Shown here piece after piece: positions 49,377 through 59,909 of a stretch of 64,000 nucleotides of DNA; the first letter of the stretch is position 1; each line of letters begins with the position of its first letter. This DNA comes from Dechloromonas sp. A34. Lineage in GTDB: Bacteria > Pseudomonadota > Gammaproteobacteria > Burkholderiales > Rhodocyclaceae. Below the pieces are notes generated by a model. That model was given only the letters and a program-made list of their open reading frames with translations, searched no databases and was not told where the DNA came from. The translations under genes and the position numbers were made by a program. Location: the NCBI RefSeq assembly GCF_026261605.1, contig NZ_CP102486.1, positions 744,001 to 808,000 on the forward strand. The letters are read 5' to 3'.

Positions 49377-49733
49377 CTATGGCCGAATTCGCCGGAAAGA
49401 CCGGTAATGATCATCGGTGTAGTAGAACTCGTCTTCACGGCCGGCGACGATGCGCCGCGGTCCGCGATCACGCCGCCAAGGGCTCTTCACCGTATATTCG
49501 CGGTAATAGCCGCGCGCCCGAAGCGGCAGACGCTTTTCGAAATTGCCGAAAACGATGCCGTCACGGTCGTAGGGGAAAGGGCCGCCGTCCTTGATTAGCG
49601 CCAGGGTCTGCCGGGCTTCTCGCGGTAAATCGGCGACTGCGACCCAGTCGACGGCGGCATCGTTGCCAGCAAACCCGAAAGCGCTTCCGATTGCCAGCCA
49701 AAGGACAATCAGGAAGCGCAGCGAGTATTGCAT
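49377..49733 (-). CDS. Secreted barnase-like ribonuclease (N1/T1 family)
   Basis: 118 residues. A signal peptide (LRFLIVLWLAIGSAFGFA) is followed by a guanyl-specific RNase domain of about 95 residues. Catalytic residues read directly: E79 in YREYTV, R90 in RRDRGPRR and H109 in DDHYRSF, matching barnase Glu73, Arg83/87 and His102. GNFEKRLP and YYREYTV are the usual strands. It lies 6 nt after aspS and 13 nt before the barstar-like gene, in one run. Likely secreted or periplasmic, for RNA use as nutrient or against neighbours; which is not evident. Confidence 0.88.
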   Translation of the reverse strand: MQYSLRFLIVLWLAIGSAFGFAGNDAAVDWVAVADLPREARQTLALIKDGGPFPYDRDGIVFGNFEKRLPLRARGYYREYTVKSPWRRDRGPRRIVAGREDEFYYTDDHYRSFRRIRP

Positions 49734-49739
49734 GGCAGT

Positions 49740-51545
49740 TTAGGCCGGGCCGCCGACTTCGACCTGGGTTTCAACCTTCTGGCGCAGGCGGATGTGCAGT
49801 TCGCGCAGTTGCTTCTCGTCGACGCCAGAGGGGGCATCGGTGAGCAGGCATTGGGCGCGCTGGGTCTTCGGGAAGGCAATGACGTCGCGGATCGACTCGG
49901 CACCCGTCATCATGGTGACGATGCGGTCCAGGCCGAAGGCCAGACCACCGTGCGGTGGGGCACCGTACTTGAGGGCATCGAGCAGGAAGCCGAACTTGGC
50001 CTGTTGTTCTTCCGGGCCGATGTTGAGGGCCTGGAAGACAGTTTCCTGAACTTCGGCGCGGTGGATACGGACCGAGCCGCCGCCGATTTCCCAGCCGTTC
50101 AGCGCCAAGTCGTAGGCCTTGGCCAGACACTTGCCCGGATCGGTCTTGAGTAGGGCAACGTGTTCGTCCTTCGGGCTGGTGAAGGGGTGGTGGCAGGCGG
50201 TCCACCGCTTGTCTTCCTCGTCGTATTCGAACATCGGGAAATCGACTACCCACAGCGGCTCCCAAGCCTTGCCATTGACGAAGCCCTTTTCGTGGCCGAT
50301 TTTGGTGCGCAGGGCGCCCAGCGCGTCGTTGACCACCTTGGTCTTGTCGGCACCGAAGAAAATCAGGTCGCCGGATTGGGCGCCAGTGCGCTCGACGATG
50401 GTCTTCAGGGCGGCTTCGTGCAGGTTCTTGACGATCGGGCTTTGCAGGCCGGTTTCGTTGAGCTGTGTGACGTCATTGATCTTGATGTAGGCCAGGCCCT
50501 TGGCACCGTAAATGCTGACGAACTTGGTGTATTCGTCGATTTCACCACGGGTCAGCGTAGCTCCACCGGGAATGCGCATGGCGGCGACGCGGCCATTTTC
50601 ACTGTTGGCGACACCTGCGAAGACCTTGAAGGAGACATCCTTGACGGCATCGGTAACTTCGGTGAGTTCCAAAGTAACACGCAGGTCCGGCTTGTCGGAA
50701 CCGAAGCGGTTCATCGCTTCGGCGTAGGTCATGCGGGGGAAGGGGGCTGGCAGGTCGACGTCGATTGCATCCTTGAAGACATAACGGATCAGCTTTTCGA
50801 TCAGCGCGGTGATGTCATCCTCGGTCATGAACGAGGTTTCGATATCGACCTGGGTGAATTCGGGTTGGCGATCGGCGCGCAGATCTTCGTCGCGGAAGCA
50901 TTTGACGATCTGGTAATAGCGATCGTAACCGGCGACCATCAACAGTTGCTTGAAGAGTTGCGGCGATTGCGGCAGGGCAAAGAACTGACCCGGATGAACG
51001 CGCGACGGCACCAGATAGTCACGGGCGCCTTCCGGCGTGGACTTGGTCAGCATCGGCGTCTCGATGTCGATGAAGCCATTGTCGTCGAGGAAGCGACGGA
51101 AGGCGCGCGCCGTCTTGTAACGCAGCATCATGTTGTTCTGCATCTGCGGGCGGCGCAGGTCAATGACGCGGTGCAGCAGGCGGACGTTTTCGGAGAGATT
51201 GTCTTCGTCGAGTTGGAAGGGCGGCGTGACCGACGGGTTCAGGACTTCGATCTCGTGGCAGAGAATTTCGATCTCGCCGGAAGCCAGGTTGGCGTTGGTC
51301 GTGCCGGCCGGGCGCGGACGTACCTTGCCGGTAATCTTCAGGCAGAATTCATTGCGGACGGATTCGGCGATCTTGAAGGTATCGGCCCGATCGGGGTCGC
51401 ACACCACCTGTGCCAGGCCTTCGCGGTCGCGCAGGTCGATGAAGATGATGCCGCCGTGGTCGCGCCGACGGTGGGCCCAGCCGCACAGGGTGACGATTTG
51501 CCCGTCAAGGGCTGCATTGAGTTGTCCGCAATAATGGGTACGCAT
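49740..51545 (-). CDS. aspS: Aspartyl-tRNA synthetase
   Basis: 601 residues. Class II synthetase with an N-terminal OB-fold anticodon-binding domain ([23 protein letters not shown]), the catalytic core ([25 protein letters not shown] in part, [21 protein letters not shown]), a bacterial GAD insertion and motif 3 [16 protein letters not shown] lies just before ATG 51545. The long upstream open frame is chance and is not part of the gene. Confidence 0.96.
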   Translation of the reverse strand: MRTHYCGQLNAALDGQIVTLCGWAHRRRDHGGIIFIDLRDREGLAQVVCDPDRADTFKIAESVRNEFCLKITGKVRPRPAGTTNANLASGEIEILCHEIEVLNPSVTPPFQLDEDNLSENVRLLHRVIDLRRPQMQNNMMLRYKTARAFRRFLDDNGFIDIETPMLTKSTPEGARDYLVPSRVHPGQFFALPQSPQLFKQLLMVAGYDRYYQIVKCFRDEDLRADRQPEFTQVDIETSFMTEDDITALIEKLIRYVFKDAIDVDLPAPFPRMTYAEAMNRFGSDKPDLRVTLELTEVTDAVKDVSFKVFAGVANSENGRVAAMRIPGGATLTRGEIDEYTKFVSIYGAKGLAYIKINDVTQLNETGLQSPIVKNLHEAALKTIVERTGAQSGDLIFFGADKTKVVNDALGALRTKIGHEKGFVNGKAWEPLWVVDFPMFEYDEEDKRWTACHHPFTSPKDEHVALLKTDPGKCLAKAYDLALNGWEIGGGSVRIHRAEVQETVFQALNIGPEEQQAKFGFLLDALKYGAPPHGGLAFGLDRIVTMMTGAESIRDVIAFPKTQRAQCLLTDAPSGVDEKQLRELHIRLRQKVETQVEVGGPA

Positions 51546-51562
51546 GAAGCTTTCCGTTTGAT

Positions 51563-52201
51563 TCAGGTATTGGTAATGACGCGCGGGTGCGGCGGCGGGG
51601 CCACGACACCCATCGAAATGATGTACTTGAGGGCTTCGTCGACCGTCATGTCTAGTTCGATCACGTCCTTGGCTGCCATCATCAGGAAAAAGCCTGAAGT
51701 CGGGTTGGGGGTGGTCGGGACATAGACGCTGACGTATTCGCCTTCGAGGTGATTGACCAAGTCGCCACCCGGTTGCCCGGTTTGAAAGGCAATGGTCCAA
51801 CTGCCGTGGCGCGGATACTGGACGAGCAGCGCCTTGCGGAAAGCATTCCCGTTGGGGGCGAACAGGGTGTCGGAAACCTGCTTGACGCTTTTGTAGACCG
51901 AGTTGACGACGGGGATGCGGGAAAGCAGCTTGTCCCACCAGACGACCAGTTTCTGGCCGATAAAGTTGGCGGCAAGTAGTCCGGTCAGGAGGATCATGGC
52001 CAGGGTCAGCAGCGCGCCAACACCGGGAATCGTGAATCCGAAGAGGTTTTGCGGGTGTATGGTCGCTGGCAGCAGGCGCAGGGATTGATCCAGCGTGCTG
52101 ACGATCAGCGACAGCACCCAGCCAGTGATGACCAGAGGCACCCAGATCAGGAGCCCGGTGATGAAGTAGCGTTTGATCAGTTGGCCGCGCACGGAGTGCA
52201 T
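51563..52201 (-). CDS. DUF502 family membrane protein
   Basis: 212 residues. Two transmembrane helices near the N-terminus ([22 protein letters not shown] and [19 protein letters not shown]) and a soluble C-terminal half with the family's [19 protein letters not shown] and [18 protein letters not shown] blocks. Function unknown. GGGAG precedes ATG 52201, which lies inside the last 25 nt of the fmdB-like gene. The gene sits between fmdB and aspS, an arrangement common in betaproteobacteria. Confidence 0.9.
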   Translation of the reverse strand: MHSVRGQLIKRYFITGLLIWVPLVITGWVLSLIVSTLDQSLRLLPATIHPQNLFGFTIPGVGALLTLAMILLTGLLAANFIGQKLVVWWDKLLSRIPVVNSVYKSVKQVSDTLFAPNGNAFRKALLVQYPRHGSWTIAFQTGQPGGDLVNHLEGEYVSVYVPTTPNPTSGFFLMMAAKDVIELDMTVDEALKYIISMGVVAPPPHPRVITNT

Positions 52202-52440
52202 GCTCCCGAACCACCCTGGCACGGCGGCGCGCTGTCAGCCTTCGGGGCGGGCTTGCCGCCGCCCTTGAAATCAGTGGCGTACCAGCCATTCCCCTTGAGC
52301 TGAAAGCCGGCAGCGGAGAGCAGCTTGTTGTAGCTTTCCTTGCCGCAGGACGGGCAGGTGGTGAGCTGCGGGTCGCTCATCTTTTGCAGATGCTCTTTCT
52401 GGGAACCGCAGGAGTCGCAGCGATATTCGTAAATCGGCAT
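52177..52440 (-). CDS. FmdB-type zinc-ribbon protein
   Basis: 87 residues. N-terminal [12 protein letters not shown] and [20 protein letters not shown] form the FmdB zinc ribbon (two CxxC pairs), followed by a Gly/Pro/Lys-rich tail with more cysteines ([14 protein letters not shown]). FmdB-like proteins were named as putative regulators, but most have no known job. GGAGGA before the ATG. The 3' end overlaps the DUF502 start by 25 nt. Confidence 0.9.
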   Translation of the reverse strand: MPIYEYRCDSCGSQKEHLQKMSDPQLTTCPSCGKESYNKLLSAAGFQLKGNGWYATDFKGGGKPAPKADSAPPCQGGSGACTPCAAN

Positions 52441-52510
52441 GGGAGTCCTCCAAAACCTTGAATTATAACCGAGAGTCAGGATTGGTTATATCTGGGCGGA
52501 GCGCCCAATT

Positions 52511-53359
52511 TCAAGCGATCAGGCCAAGATAGCTACGCGTGATCTGTTGCCCCCAGAACAGGGCGATGATGCCGGCGGCCGCGAGGTAGGGGCCAAAGGG
52601 AATAGGGACGTTCCGACCGTGACGGGCGGTAACGATCAGGGTGATGCCAACTGCCGCGCCAACGATCGAAGAGAGCAGGATGATGGCTGGCAGCATCTGC
52701 CAGCCAAGCCAGGCGCCAAGTGCCGCCAGCAACTTGAAGTCGCCATAACCCATGCCTTCCTTGCCGGTGGCCAGCTTGAATAGCCAGAACACCGACCACA
52801 AGGCGAGGTAACCGGCCATGGCACCGATGACGGCAGTCGGCAGGTCGCTGTAGGTGGAGAAAAGATTGAACCCCAGTCCGAGCCAGAGCAGGGGTAGGGT
52901 GATGGCGTCGGGAAGCAGTTGGGTGTCGAGGTCGATGACTGCAAGTGCAATTAGTGACCAGACGAGCAGCAGTGCGCCAACGGCTTGCGTAGAGGGGCCA
53001 AAATGCCAGGCGGTATAAGCGGAGAGCAGGCCGGTAGCAATCTCGATTAGTGGGTAGCGCAGGGAGATCGAGGTGCCACAACCTGAGCATCGGCCTTTCA
53101 GCAGCAGATAGCTGATGACTGGGATGTTCTCCAGCGCCGTGATCTGGTGTCCACAGGAGGGGCAGCGGGAGCGTGGTCTGGCCAAAGAAAGCGGTGCTGC
53201 GGCAGGTACGGTTTCGCCCCGCAGGTCTGCACACTGGGCATGCCATTCCTGTTCCATCATCTTCGGCAGGCGATGGATCACCACATTGAGGAAGCTGCCG
53301 ACGCATAGACCGAGCAGCCCAGCCATGGCAGCCAGGCCGCCCAGTGATTCAAGAGGCAT
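52511..53359 (-). CDS. pilD: Prepilin peptidase / N-methyltransferase
   Basis: 282 residues, about eight transmembrane helices. Cleaves the leader of type IV prepilins and methylates the new N-terminus. Catalytic aspartates in AVIDLDTQLLPD and GMGYGDFKLL; two CxxC pairs (CPSCG and CSGCG) form the cytoplasmic zinc site of the long-form enzymes. The ATG 53359 overlaps the pilC stop as TGATG. Confidence 0.95.
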   Translation of the reverse strand: MPLESLGGLAAMAGLLGLCVGSFLNVVIHRLPKMMEQEWHAQCADLRGETVPAAAPLSLARPRSRCPSCGHQITALENIPVISYLLLKGRCSGCGTSISLRYPLIEIATGLLSAYTAWHFGPSTQAVGALLLVWSLIALAVIDLDTQLLPDAITLPLLWLGLGFNLFSTYSDLPTAVIGAMAGYLALWSVFWLFKLATGKEGMGYGDFKLLAALGAWLGWQMLPAIILLSSIVGAAVGITLIVTARHGRNVPIPFGPYLAAAGIIALFWGQQITRSYLGLIA

Positions 53360-54585
53360 CAAACAACAGATCCCAGTTTGAAGATTGGTAGATACATGGA
53401 GACCACCATTCCGCCGATAAGCGTGCCAAGAACGACCATGATCAATGGTTCCATCAGGCTCGACATGGCCTCGACAGCATCATCAACTTCTGCTTCGAAA
53501 AAGTCGGCGACCTTGGAGAGCATGGAGTCCAGAGCGCCCGATTCCTCGCCGATGGCAACCATCTGGGTCACCATATTAGGGAAGAGATTAACGTTCTGCA
53601 TCGAGATGGTAAGGCTGGTGCCAGTCGACACCTCGCTTTGAATCTGTTTGGTGGCGACCTTGTAGACGTGGTTGCCAGCTGCGCCGCCGACGGAATCGAG
53701 GGACTCGACCAGCGGCACCCCAGCCGCGAACATGGTGGCCAGAGTGCGTGTCCAGCGGGCGATCACGGATTTGCGAATGATGTCGCCGAAGATCGGCATA
53801 CGAAGAAGGAGGCGGTCCATGAACATCTGGACCTTTTCCGAACGTCGCCAGCTTTCAAAGAAGGCATAGAGCCCGCCACCGATTGCCCCGAAAATCGCCC
53901 ACCAATATGCTACAAAGAAATCAGAGATGGCCATGACGAACAGGGTTGGGGCTGGCAGATCGGCACCGAAGCTCTTGAAGACTTCTTTGAAGGCCGGAAT
54001 CACGAAGATCATGATCACCGCGGTGATTACGAAGGCGACGACGATCACCGCGATCGGGTAGAACAGGGCCGATTTGATCTTGCTCTTGATGGCAATGATC
54101 TTTTCTTTGTAAGTGGCCAAACGGTCAAGCAGTGTGTCGAGAATACCGGCCTGTTCGCCGGCGGCTACCAAGTTGCAATACAGTGCATCGAATTGCAGCG
54201 GGAATTTGCGGAACGCCTGAGAGAGCGAACTACCGGTTTCGACATCCGCCTTAATATCGAGCAACAACTTGCCGACCGCGGGATTGGAGTGGCCCCTGCC
54301 GACAATATCGAAGGCCTGCAACAGCGGCACGCCGGACTTCATCATGGTCGCCAGTTGACGGGTAAAGAGGGCGATATCCTTGTCGGTAATCTTGCCGCCG
54401 GTCTTGAAGCGAACTTTCTTGACTTTGGTATTGGTAATGCCTTGGCGGCGCAGTGTAGTTTGGACTACAGATTCGCTGGCTGCACGGAGTTCGCCGCGAA
54501 CAGTCTTGCCGTCCTTGTTTCGGCCTTCCCACAGGAAAGCGGTTTCCTTGACGGCCGATGACCTCGATTTTGCGGCGGTAGCCAT
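53359..54585 (-). CDS. pilC: Type IV pilus inner-membrane platform protein PilC
   Basis: 408 residues. Two GspF-type domains, each ending in a membrane segment (FYPIAVIVVAFVITAVIMIFVIPAF and the terminal MVVLGTLIGGMVVSMYLPIF), with the FTRQLATMMKSGVPLLQAFDIV and RTLATMFAAGVPLVESLDSV repeats. It couples the assembly ATPase to the pilin platform. It is 15 nt after pilB and overlaps pilD, completing a pilBCD operon. Confidence 0.95.
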   Translation of the reverse strand: MATAAKSRSSAVKETAFLWEGRNKDGKTVRGELRAASESVVQTTLRRQGITNTKVKKVRFKTGGKITDKDIALFTRQLATMMKSGVPLLQAFDIVGRGHSNPAVGKLLLDIKADVETGSSLSQAFRKFPLQFDALYCNLVAAGEQAGILDTLLDRLATYKEKIIAIKSKIKSALFYPIAVIVVAFVITAVIMIFVIPAFKEVFKSFGADLPAPTLFVMAISDFFVAYWWAIFGAIGGGLYAFFESWRRSEKVQMFMDRLLLRMPIFGDIIRKSVIARWTRTLATMFAAGVPLVESLDSVGGAAGNHVYKVATKQIQSEVSTGTSLTISMQNVNLFPNMVTQMVAIGEESGALDSMLSKVADFFEAEVDDAVEAMSSLMEPLIMVVLGTLIGGMVVSMYLPIFKLGSVV

Positions 54586-54600
54586 ATGTCTTCCTTCCCC

Positions 54601-56314
54601 TTATACGTTGGTCGTGCTCAAAACCTCGTCAAGCGAGGTGACGCCCTGTTTTACTTTGAGCAAGCCGGACTCGCGCAAATCCTTGACGCCTTCGGCCTTG
54701 GCCTGGAGTGCAAGATCAAGCGAATTGGCACCGCTCATGATCAGGCGCTGCATGGCTTCGGAAATCGGCATGACTTGATAGATGCCGACGCGTCCCTTGA
54801 AGCCACTCCCCTTGCAGCGGTCGCAACCGCCTGGGCCATAGAGTGTCCATGAACCGTCGAGATCATCGTCTTTGTACCCGGCGTCAATCAGCGCCTGAGT
54901 TGGTACAGTAATCGGCTTTTTGCAGTTGCACAGGCGTCGCGCCAGACGTTGTGCCGTGATCAACTGAATGCTGGAGGCAATGTTGAAGGTCGGGACGCCC
55001 ATGTTCATCAAGCGGGTAAGGGTTTGCGGAGCATCGTTGGTGTGTAGCGTCGACAACACCATGTGACCCGTTTGCGCTGCCTTGATGGCGATCTCGGCTG
55101 TTTCCAGGTCGCGGATTTCGCCAACCATGATGATGTCCGGATCCTGGCGGAGAAAGGCTTTCAGGGCGACCGGGAAGGTTAGTCCGGCGCGGTCATCGAC
55201 ATTGACCTGATTGACCCCCGGCAGATTGATTTCTGCGGGATCTTCGGCTGTCGAGATGTTAACTCCGTCCTTGTTCAGAATGTTCAGGCAGGTGTAGAGC
55301 GATACCGTTTTGCCGGAACCAGTTGGGCCGGTAACAAGAACCATGCCGTATGGCCGATTCACGGCATCGAGCAGGGCAGCTTTCTGCGCCGGTTCATAGC
55401 CCAGTGCTTCGATGCCCAAGGTAGCCGAGGTTGGGTCGAGAATACGCAGCACGATTTTTTCACCCTGGAGGGTGGGGAGGGTGCTGACACGGAAGTCGAT
55501 GGCGCGACTCTTGGAGAGAACCAGACGCATTCGCCCGTCCTGCGGAACGCGCTTCTCGGCAATATTCAATCGCGAGATCACTTTGATCCGCGAGGCGACT
55601 TTTTCCTTGATGGCGAGAGGGGGGTTGCCACTTCCCGCAAGATGCCGTCAACCCGGAAACGAATGCGGTAGAACTTCTCGTACGGCTCGAAATGGATGTC
55701 CGACGCCCCGTCGTTGATGGCATCGAGCAACATTTTTTGAATGAATTTGACGACCGGAGCGTCGTCGATATCCTGCCCGGCCGCTTCATCAGCCTTTGAG
55801 GCCGACTCCTCGTCCAGAAAGTCGAGATTGATGTCGTCGCTGGCCAGATTCTTGAGCGTATCGGCCGCCGATTCGGAATACTTGGCGACCAAAGGGCCAG
55901 CTTTGGATGCTCGACGACGATCGGGTCGACCGCCAAGCCCGTTTGAAATCGGATTTCATCCAGGGCGCGCAAATTGGTGGGGTCAGCAATCGCCACCGAG
56001 AGCCGGTTGCCGCGCTTGTTGAGCGGGATGACCTTGTGGGTCGAAATCAGCTTGCGATCAATCGCATTCTCGGGGATATGCGTTTCGTCGAAAGCGGCGA
56101 GGTCGAGCAATGGATAACCAAAGGTATCGGAAACAAAGCGCGCGATATCGATCGCCGATGCCTTCTGGCTTGCGATGATCTGCTCGATCAGGGAAATCTT
56201 GGCATTGCTGGCTTGGGAGAGCAATTGCTCCGCCTCCGCCTCCTTGAGCTGTCCGGCCTGAACCAGTGCACGCGCCAGGCCGCTTAGTGGAGGGTTTTGA
56301 GGGGTCGCTGCCAT
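54601..56314 (-). CDS. pilB: Type IV pilus assembly ATPase PilB, two frameshifts
   Basis: About 571 residues in three frames. The N-terminal MshEN-type domain (from [17 protein letters not shown]) and the ATPase core are both complete once two single bases are restored: near 55894-55898 ([17 protein letters not shown]) and in the G-run 55619-55624, which should be seven ([16 protein letters not shown]). Then Walker A GPTGSGKT, the Asp and His boxes and the tetracysteine (RLCNCKK and GGCDRCKG) follow. The corrected length is right for PilB. It powers pilus extension. As written the gene would be dead and pili absent. Confidence 0.9.
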
Positions 56315-56390
56315 CGAATAGTGTCGAATGCCGATTAGATCGCCCGATGATGCTACGCAGGCGGGGGTTTGTAAAGGTTGTCCGGTCGCT

Positions 56391-57662
56391 CTAGGCTGGC
56401 TCAGGGCGGTAAATGCGAACGGTGATCACGCTGCGATCCTGGGTCTGCAACACCTCAACCGCTACACCATTCAGTTTGATACTCAGGCCTGATTCGGGAA
56501 TGTCCTGGAAATGCTCCAGAATTAGCCCATTAATGGTTTTTGGTCCCTCTAATGGAAAGTCGAGGCCGAGCATGCGGTTTATCTCGCGCAAGGGGCGCGA
56601 CCCTTCGACGATCGCATCACCATTCGGAGACCAGTGTAGGGTGTGCCCGAGGCCAGGGAGAGAGGTCGTGAAGTCCCCGACAAATTCCTCGATGATATCT
56701 TCCAGGGTTAGCAAGCCGAGAATTTCGCCGTATTCGTCCACAACGAAGCCGACTCTCTGCCGGTTCTCTTGGAAAAAAGCTAGCTGCGAAAAAATAGCCG
56801 TGCCGGCAGGTATGTAGTACGGCGGCTGAAGCTGTGACATCAGCGCGGCTTCGTCGAATTCCGGGTCGCCAATGCTGGCCAACAGACGCCGCACCGGTAA
56901 TATGCCAACCAGCTGGTCAAGTGATTCACGGCAGACCGGGAGGCGGCTATGGTGGCTGGTCGCGAGTTGGGTTCGTACTTCTGTCCAGGGCAGATCGAGA
57001 TCGAGGATTTCGATATTGCCCCGAGGGGTCATCACGTCTTCGACCGTAATGTTGTTGAGTTCGAACAGGCTGGAGAGGATGGCATGGTGCTTTTTCGGGA
57101 TGACGTGCGAGGATTCAAGTACTAGGCTGCGCAGTTCTTCGGGTGAGAGTTGCGTGGCTTCGCTGGCCGGGGTCTGCGCCAGTCGGAACAGGCGAAGCAG
57201 GGCGCTGGCAAATAGATTGATGAACCAGACGGCGGGATAGAACAGGCGAAGCAGGGGGGTCAGTAAATGGCCAAGGACGACGGCCAGGCGGTCAGCGTAG
57301 GTGGCCCCAATGATTTTCGGCGTGATTTCGGAAAAAACCAGAATGGCAAACGTAACGGCTAACGTCCCGACGCCGAGAGCCCATTTTTCTTCGCCGAATA
57401 ACTCAATGGCAATGACGCTGACCAGGGTTGCTGCGGCTGAATTGACCAGATTGTTGCCGAGCAGGATGACGCCCAGCATTTTGTCTGTCTGGTTGAGCAA
57501 GGCAAGCGCTTTTTCGGCGCCGCAGTGACCGGATTGGGCGAGATGGCGCAAACGGAAGCGATTGGACGCCATCATCGCGGTCTCGCTGAGCGAGAAAAAA
57601 GCAGACATCGCCAGCAGCACGACCAGTGCTGCCAGCATTGCTGTCAAGGGGACTTCATCCAC
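56391..57662 (-). CDS. HlyC/CorC family protein (CNNM plus CBS domains)
   Basis: 423 residues. An N-terminal DUF21/CNNM membrane domain (about four helices, LAALVVLLAMSAFFSLSETAMMASN with the conserved SETA, and GNNLVNSAAATL), then paired CBS domains (DVMTPRGNIEIL and LLTLEDIIEEFVGD) and a C-terminal CorC_HlyC transporter-associated domain. Related proteins export Mg2+ or Co2+ or affect their balance, but the ion is not readable here. The gap to pilB holds no gene. The next gene downstream in the same direction is pilB. Confidence 0.88.
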   Translation of the reverse strand: MDEVPLTAMLAALVVLLAMSAFFSLSETAMMASNRFRLRHLAQSGHCGAEKALALLNQTDKMLGVILLGNNLVNSAAATLVSVIAIELFGEEKWALGVGTLAVTFAILVFSEITPKIIGATYADRLAVVLGHLLTPLLRLFYPAVWFINLFASALLRLFRLAQTPASEATQLSPEELRSLVLESSHVIPKKHHAILSSLFELNNITVEDVMTPRGNIEILDLDLPWTEVRTQLATSHHSRLPVCRESLDQLVGILPVRRLLASIGDPEFDEAALMSQLQPPYYIPAGTAIFSQLAFFQENRQRVGFVVDEYGEILGLLTLEDIIEEFVGDFTTSLPGLGHTLHWSPNGDAIVEGSRPLREINRMLGLDFPLEGPKTINGLILEHFQDIPESGLSIKLNGVAVEVLQTQDRSVITVRIYRPEPA

Positions 57663-57665
57663 GAA

Positions 57666-58505
57666 TCAGAGTCGCCCAAGGATTACTTCTGCGACAAAGC
57701 GGCTACCGATATAGGCCAGGATTAGCAATGCAAAACCGGCCAGCGTCCAGTGCAGTGCCCGCTTGCCGCGCCAGCCCCAGGCGTGGCGCCCAACCAGCAG
57801 CGTCGCAAAGATTCCCCAGGAAGCAAAAGCAAACAGGGTCTTGTGATCGAGCGTAAGAGGTTTGCCGAACAGGGCTTCCGAAAACAGCAGGCCACTACCG
57901 ACGGTTAGGGTCAAGAGTGCAAAACCGATCAACAACATCCGGAAGAGCAGTGATTCCATGGTTAACAGCGGAGGCAGGCTCGACAGGCTGCGCTTAAGTG
58001 AGTGCTTGTGCAGTGCGCTCTCGGTAAACCCCATGAAAATGGCGTGAAGTGCGGAAAGGGTCAGCAGGCTGTAGGCCAGCATGGCGGCAAGAAAATGGAG
58101 CTTGAACCCTGTGGCGCTGGCATGGGCGACCAGATGGACTTGCGGGAAGATGACGGGTAGTAACGTACAAATGGCCGCCAGCGGGAGGACCATGGGCTGC
58201 ATGCCCTCCATGCGCGACATGAAACTTTCCAGCCAGTAGATCAGTACGGCGAGCCACATCATTAGCGACAGGGCGAAGCTGAACGAGAAGCGCATGCCGA
58301 CTTCGGTAAATAGTCCGCCATATAGGCCAAAGGCGTGAATGACGAGGGCCAGTGCGATTAATGCGCGCTCCCAGCCTTGCATGGGGCAGGCGACGCACTG
58401 ATTTTCGCGCTCGCGCCAGCGGGTGTTCCAGAAATGGAAACCCAGGGCACCATATATCAGGGCGGCGAGAACGTGGGGCAGAAGCTGAATTACAATGTCG
58501 ACCAT
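57666..58505 (-). CDS. CcsA/YpjD-like cytochrome c assembly membrane protein
   Basis: 279 residues, about eight transmembrane helices, family of CcsA/HemX-like proteins. The conserved WxxxLxxDxK-type region appears as LTLDHKTLFAFASWGIFATLLVGRHAWGWRG, with H and W in positions used for heme handling. Many proteobacteria have this single protein next to ffh; its link to cytochrome c maturation is not proven there. It ends 4 nt before the CNNM-type gene. Divergent from ffh across 29 nt, which is very short for two promoters. Confidence 0.82.
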   Translation of the reverse strand: MVDIVIQLLPHVLAALIYGALGFHFWNTRWRERENQCVACPMQGWERALIALALVIHAFGLYGGLFTEVGMRFSFSFALSLMMWLAVLIYWLESFMSRMEGMQPMVLPLAAICTLLPVIFPQVHLVAHASATGFKLHFLAAMLAYSLLTLSALHAIFMGFTESALHKHSLKRSLSSLPPLLTMESLLFRMLLIGFALLTLTVGSGLLFSEALFGKPLTLDHKTLFAFASWGIFATLLVGRHAWGWRGKRALHWTLAGFALLILAYIGSRFVAEVILGRL

Positions 58506-58534
58506 CCCTGAATTCTACTAGAAGCCCATTTGAC

Positions 58535-59902
58535 ATGCTCGATAACCTGACTACCCGCCTTGCCCGCGTCATGAAGACGCTGAAGGGTGAGGCTCGCCTG
58601 ACTGAAACCAACATCGCCGACGCATTGCGCGAGGTTCGTATGGCTTTGCTCGAGGCTGACGTCGCCTTGCCGGTGGTCAAGGAGTTCATTGCCGCCGTCA
58701 AGGAAAAGGCGGTTGGTGAGCAGGTAATTGGTTCACTAAGTCCTGGTCAGGCATTGATTGGCGTGGTGCATGCGGAGCTGACCAAAATCATGGGCGATGC
58801 CCATGAGGGGATCAATTTCAACACGCAACCACCGGCCATCGTGTTGATGGCCGGTTTGCAGGGGGCGGGCAAGACGACAACGGTCGGCAAGCTGGCCAAG
58901 TTTCTTAAAGAAAACTTCAAGAAGAAAGTCTTGGTTGTTTCCTGCGACGTCTATCGGCCGGCCGCAATCGAGCAGTTGAAGTCGGTCGCTGCCCAGGCTG
59001 CTGTCGATTTCTTCCCGTCGACGGTCGGCGAAAAGCCGGAGGCCATTGCGCTGGCCGCCGTGGATTGGGCCAAGCGGCACTACCACGATGTGCTGCTGGT
59101 CGATACGGCGGGGCGTCTCGCCATCGACGAAGAAATGATGGCCGAAATCAAGCGCCTGCACTCGACCATCAACCCGATTGAAACGCTGTTCGTGGTCGAT
59201 GCCATGCTTGGCCAGGACGCGGTCAATACGGCCAAGGCGTTCAACGAGGCGCTGCCGCTGACCGGCGTCGTGCTGACCAAGCTCGATGGCGATGCGCGTG
59301 GCGGTGCCGCACTGTCGGTGCGCCATGTCACTGGCAAGCCGATCAAGTTTGCCGGGGTTGGAGAAAAACTGAGCGGGCTGGAAGCCTTCCACCCGGAGCG
59401 GATGGCATCACGCATCCTGGGGATGGGCGACGTGTTGTCCCTGATCGAGGATGCCCGGAAAGGCCTGGATGAAGAGAAGGCGGTTGCTTTTGCCAAGAAG
59501 CTCAAGTCCGGCAAGGGCTTCGATCTCAACGATTTCAAGGAGCAGATGGCCCAGATGCGCAGCATGGGCGGCCTGACCGCCTTGATGGACAAGATGCCGG
59601 CGCAAATCGCGCAGGCCGCCGGGCAGTTGCCGGCCGGGGCCGAGCAAAAGATGGTGGGGCGAGTCGAAGGTATCATCAATTCGATGACCCCGGTCGAACG
59701 TGCCAAGCCCGAGTTGATCAAGGCCAGCCGCAAGCGCCGGATCGCCACCGGGGCCGGCGTACAGGTTCAGGAGGTCAATCGCCTGCTCAACCAGTTCGAG
59801 CAAATGCAGAAGATGATGAAGCAGTTTTCCAAGGGCGGCATCGGCAAGTTGATGCGCGGCATGAAGGGAATGCTGCCCGGTATGGGCGGCATGGGGCGCT
59901 GA
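58535..59902 (+). CDS. ffh: Signal recognition particle protein Ffh
   Basis: 455 residues. N and G domains carry GLQGAGKTTTVGKLAKF (P-loop), DVYRPAAIEQL, DTAGRLAIDEEMM and TKLDGDARGG; the C-terminal M domain is methionine-rich and ends KLMRGMKGMLPGMGGMGR. Ffh binds 4.5S RNA and signal sequences of membrane proteins. The open frame begins well upstream, over ccsA, but MLDNLTTRLARV is the family start. It ends back-to-back with the lytic transglycosylase gene inside a 14-bp palindrome. Confidence 0.96.
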   Translation: MLDNLTTRLARVMKTLKGEARLTETNIADALREVRMALLEADVALPVVKEFIAAVKEKAVGEQVIGSLSPGQALIGVVHAELTKIMGDAHEGINFNTQPPAIVLMAGLQGAGKTTTVGKLAKFLKENFKKKVLVVSCDVYRPAAIEQLKSVAAQAAVDFFPSTVGEKPEAIALAAVDWAKRHYHDVLLVDTAGRLAIDEEMMAEIKRLHSTINPIETLFVVDAMLGQDAVNTAKAFNEALPLTGVVLTKLDGDARGGAALSVRHVTGKPIKFAGVGEKLSGLEAFHPERMASRILGMGDVLSLIEDARKGLDEEKAVAFAKKLKSGKGFDLNDFKEQMAQMRSMGGLTALMDKMPAQIAQAAGQLPAGAEQKMVGRVEGIINSMTPVERAKPELIKASRKRRIATGAGVQVQEVNRLLNQFEQMQKMMKQFSKGGIGKLMRGMKGMLPGMGGMGR

Positions 59903-59909
59903 TCAGCGC
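59896..59909. repeat. 14-bp palindrome at a convergent gene junction
   Basis: GCGCTGATCAGCGC is a perfect palindrome spanning the ffh TGA (59900-59902) and the TGA of the minus-strand transglycosylase gene (59903-59905). The central TGATCA recurs at the bioC/msrQ junction (41544-41549). It can fold only as a tiny hairpin without T-run. Confidence 0.4.

Noticed and set aside
51546..52289. N-terminal fusion of AspRS with DUF502 region
   Set aside because: Upstream part is an off-frame reading of the DUF502 and fmdB genes; [12 protein letters not shown] is the AspRS start.
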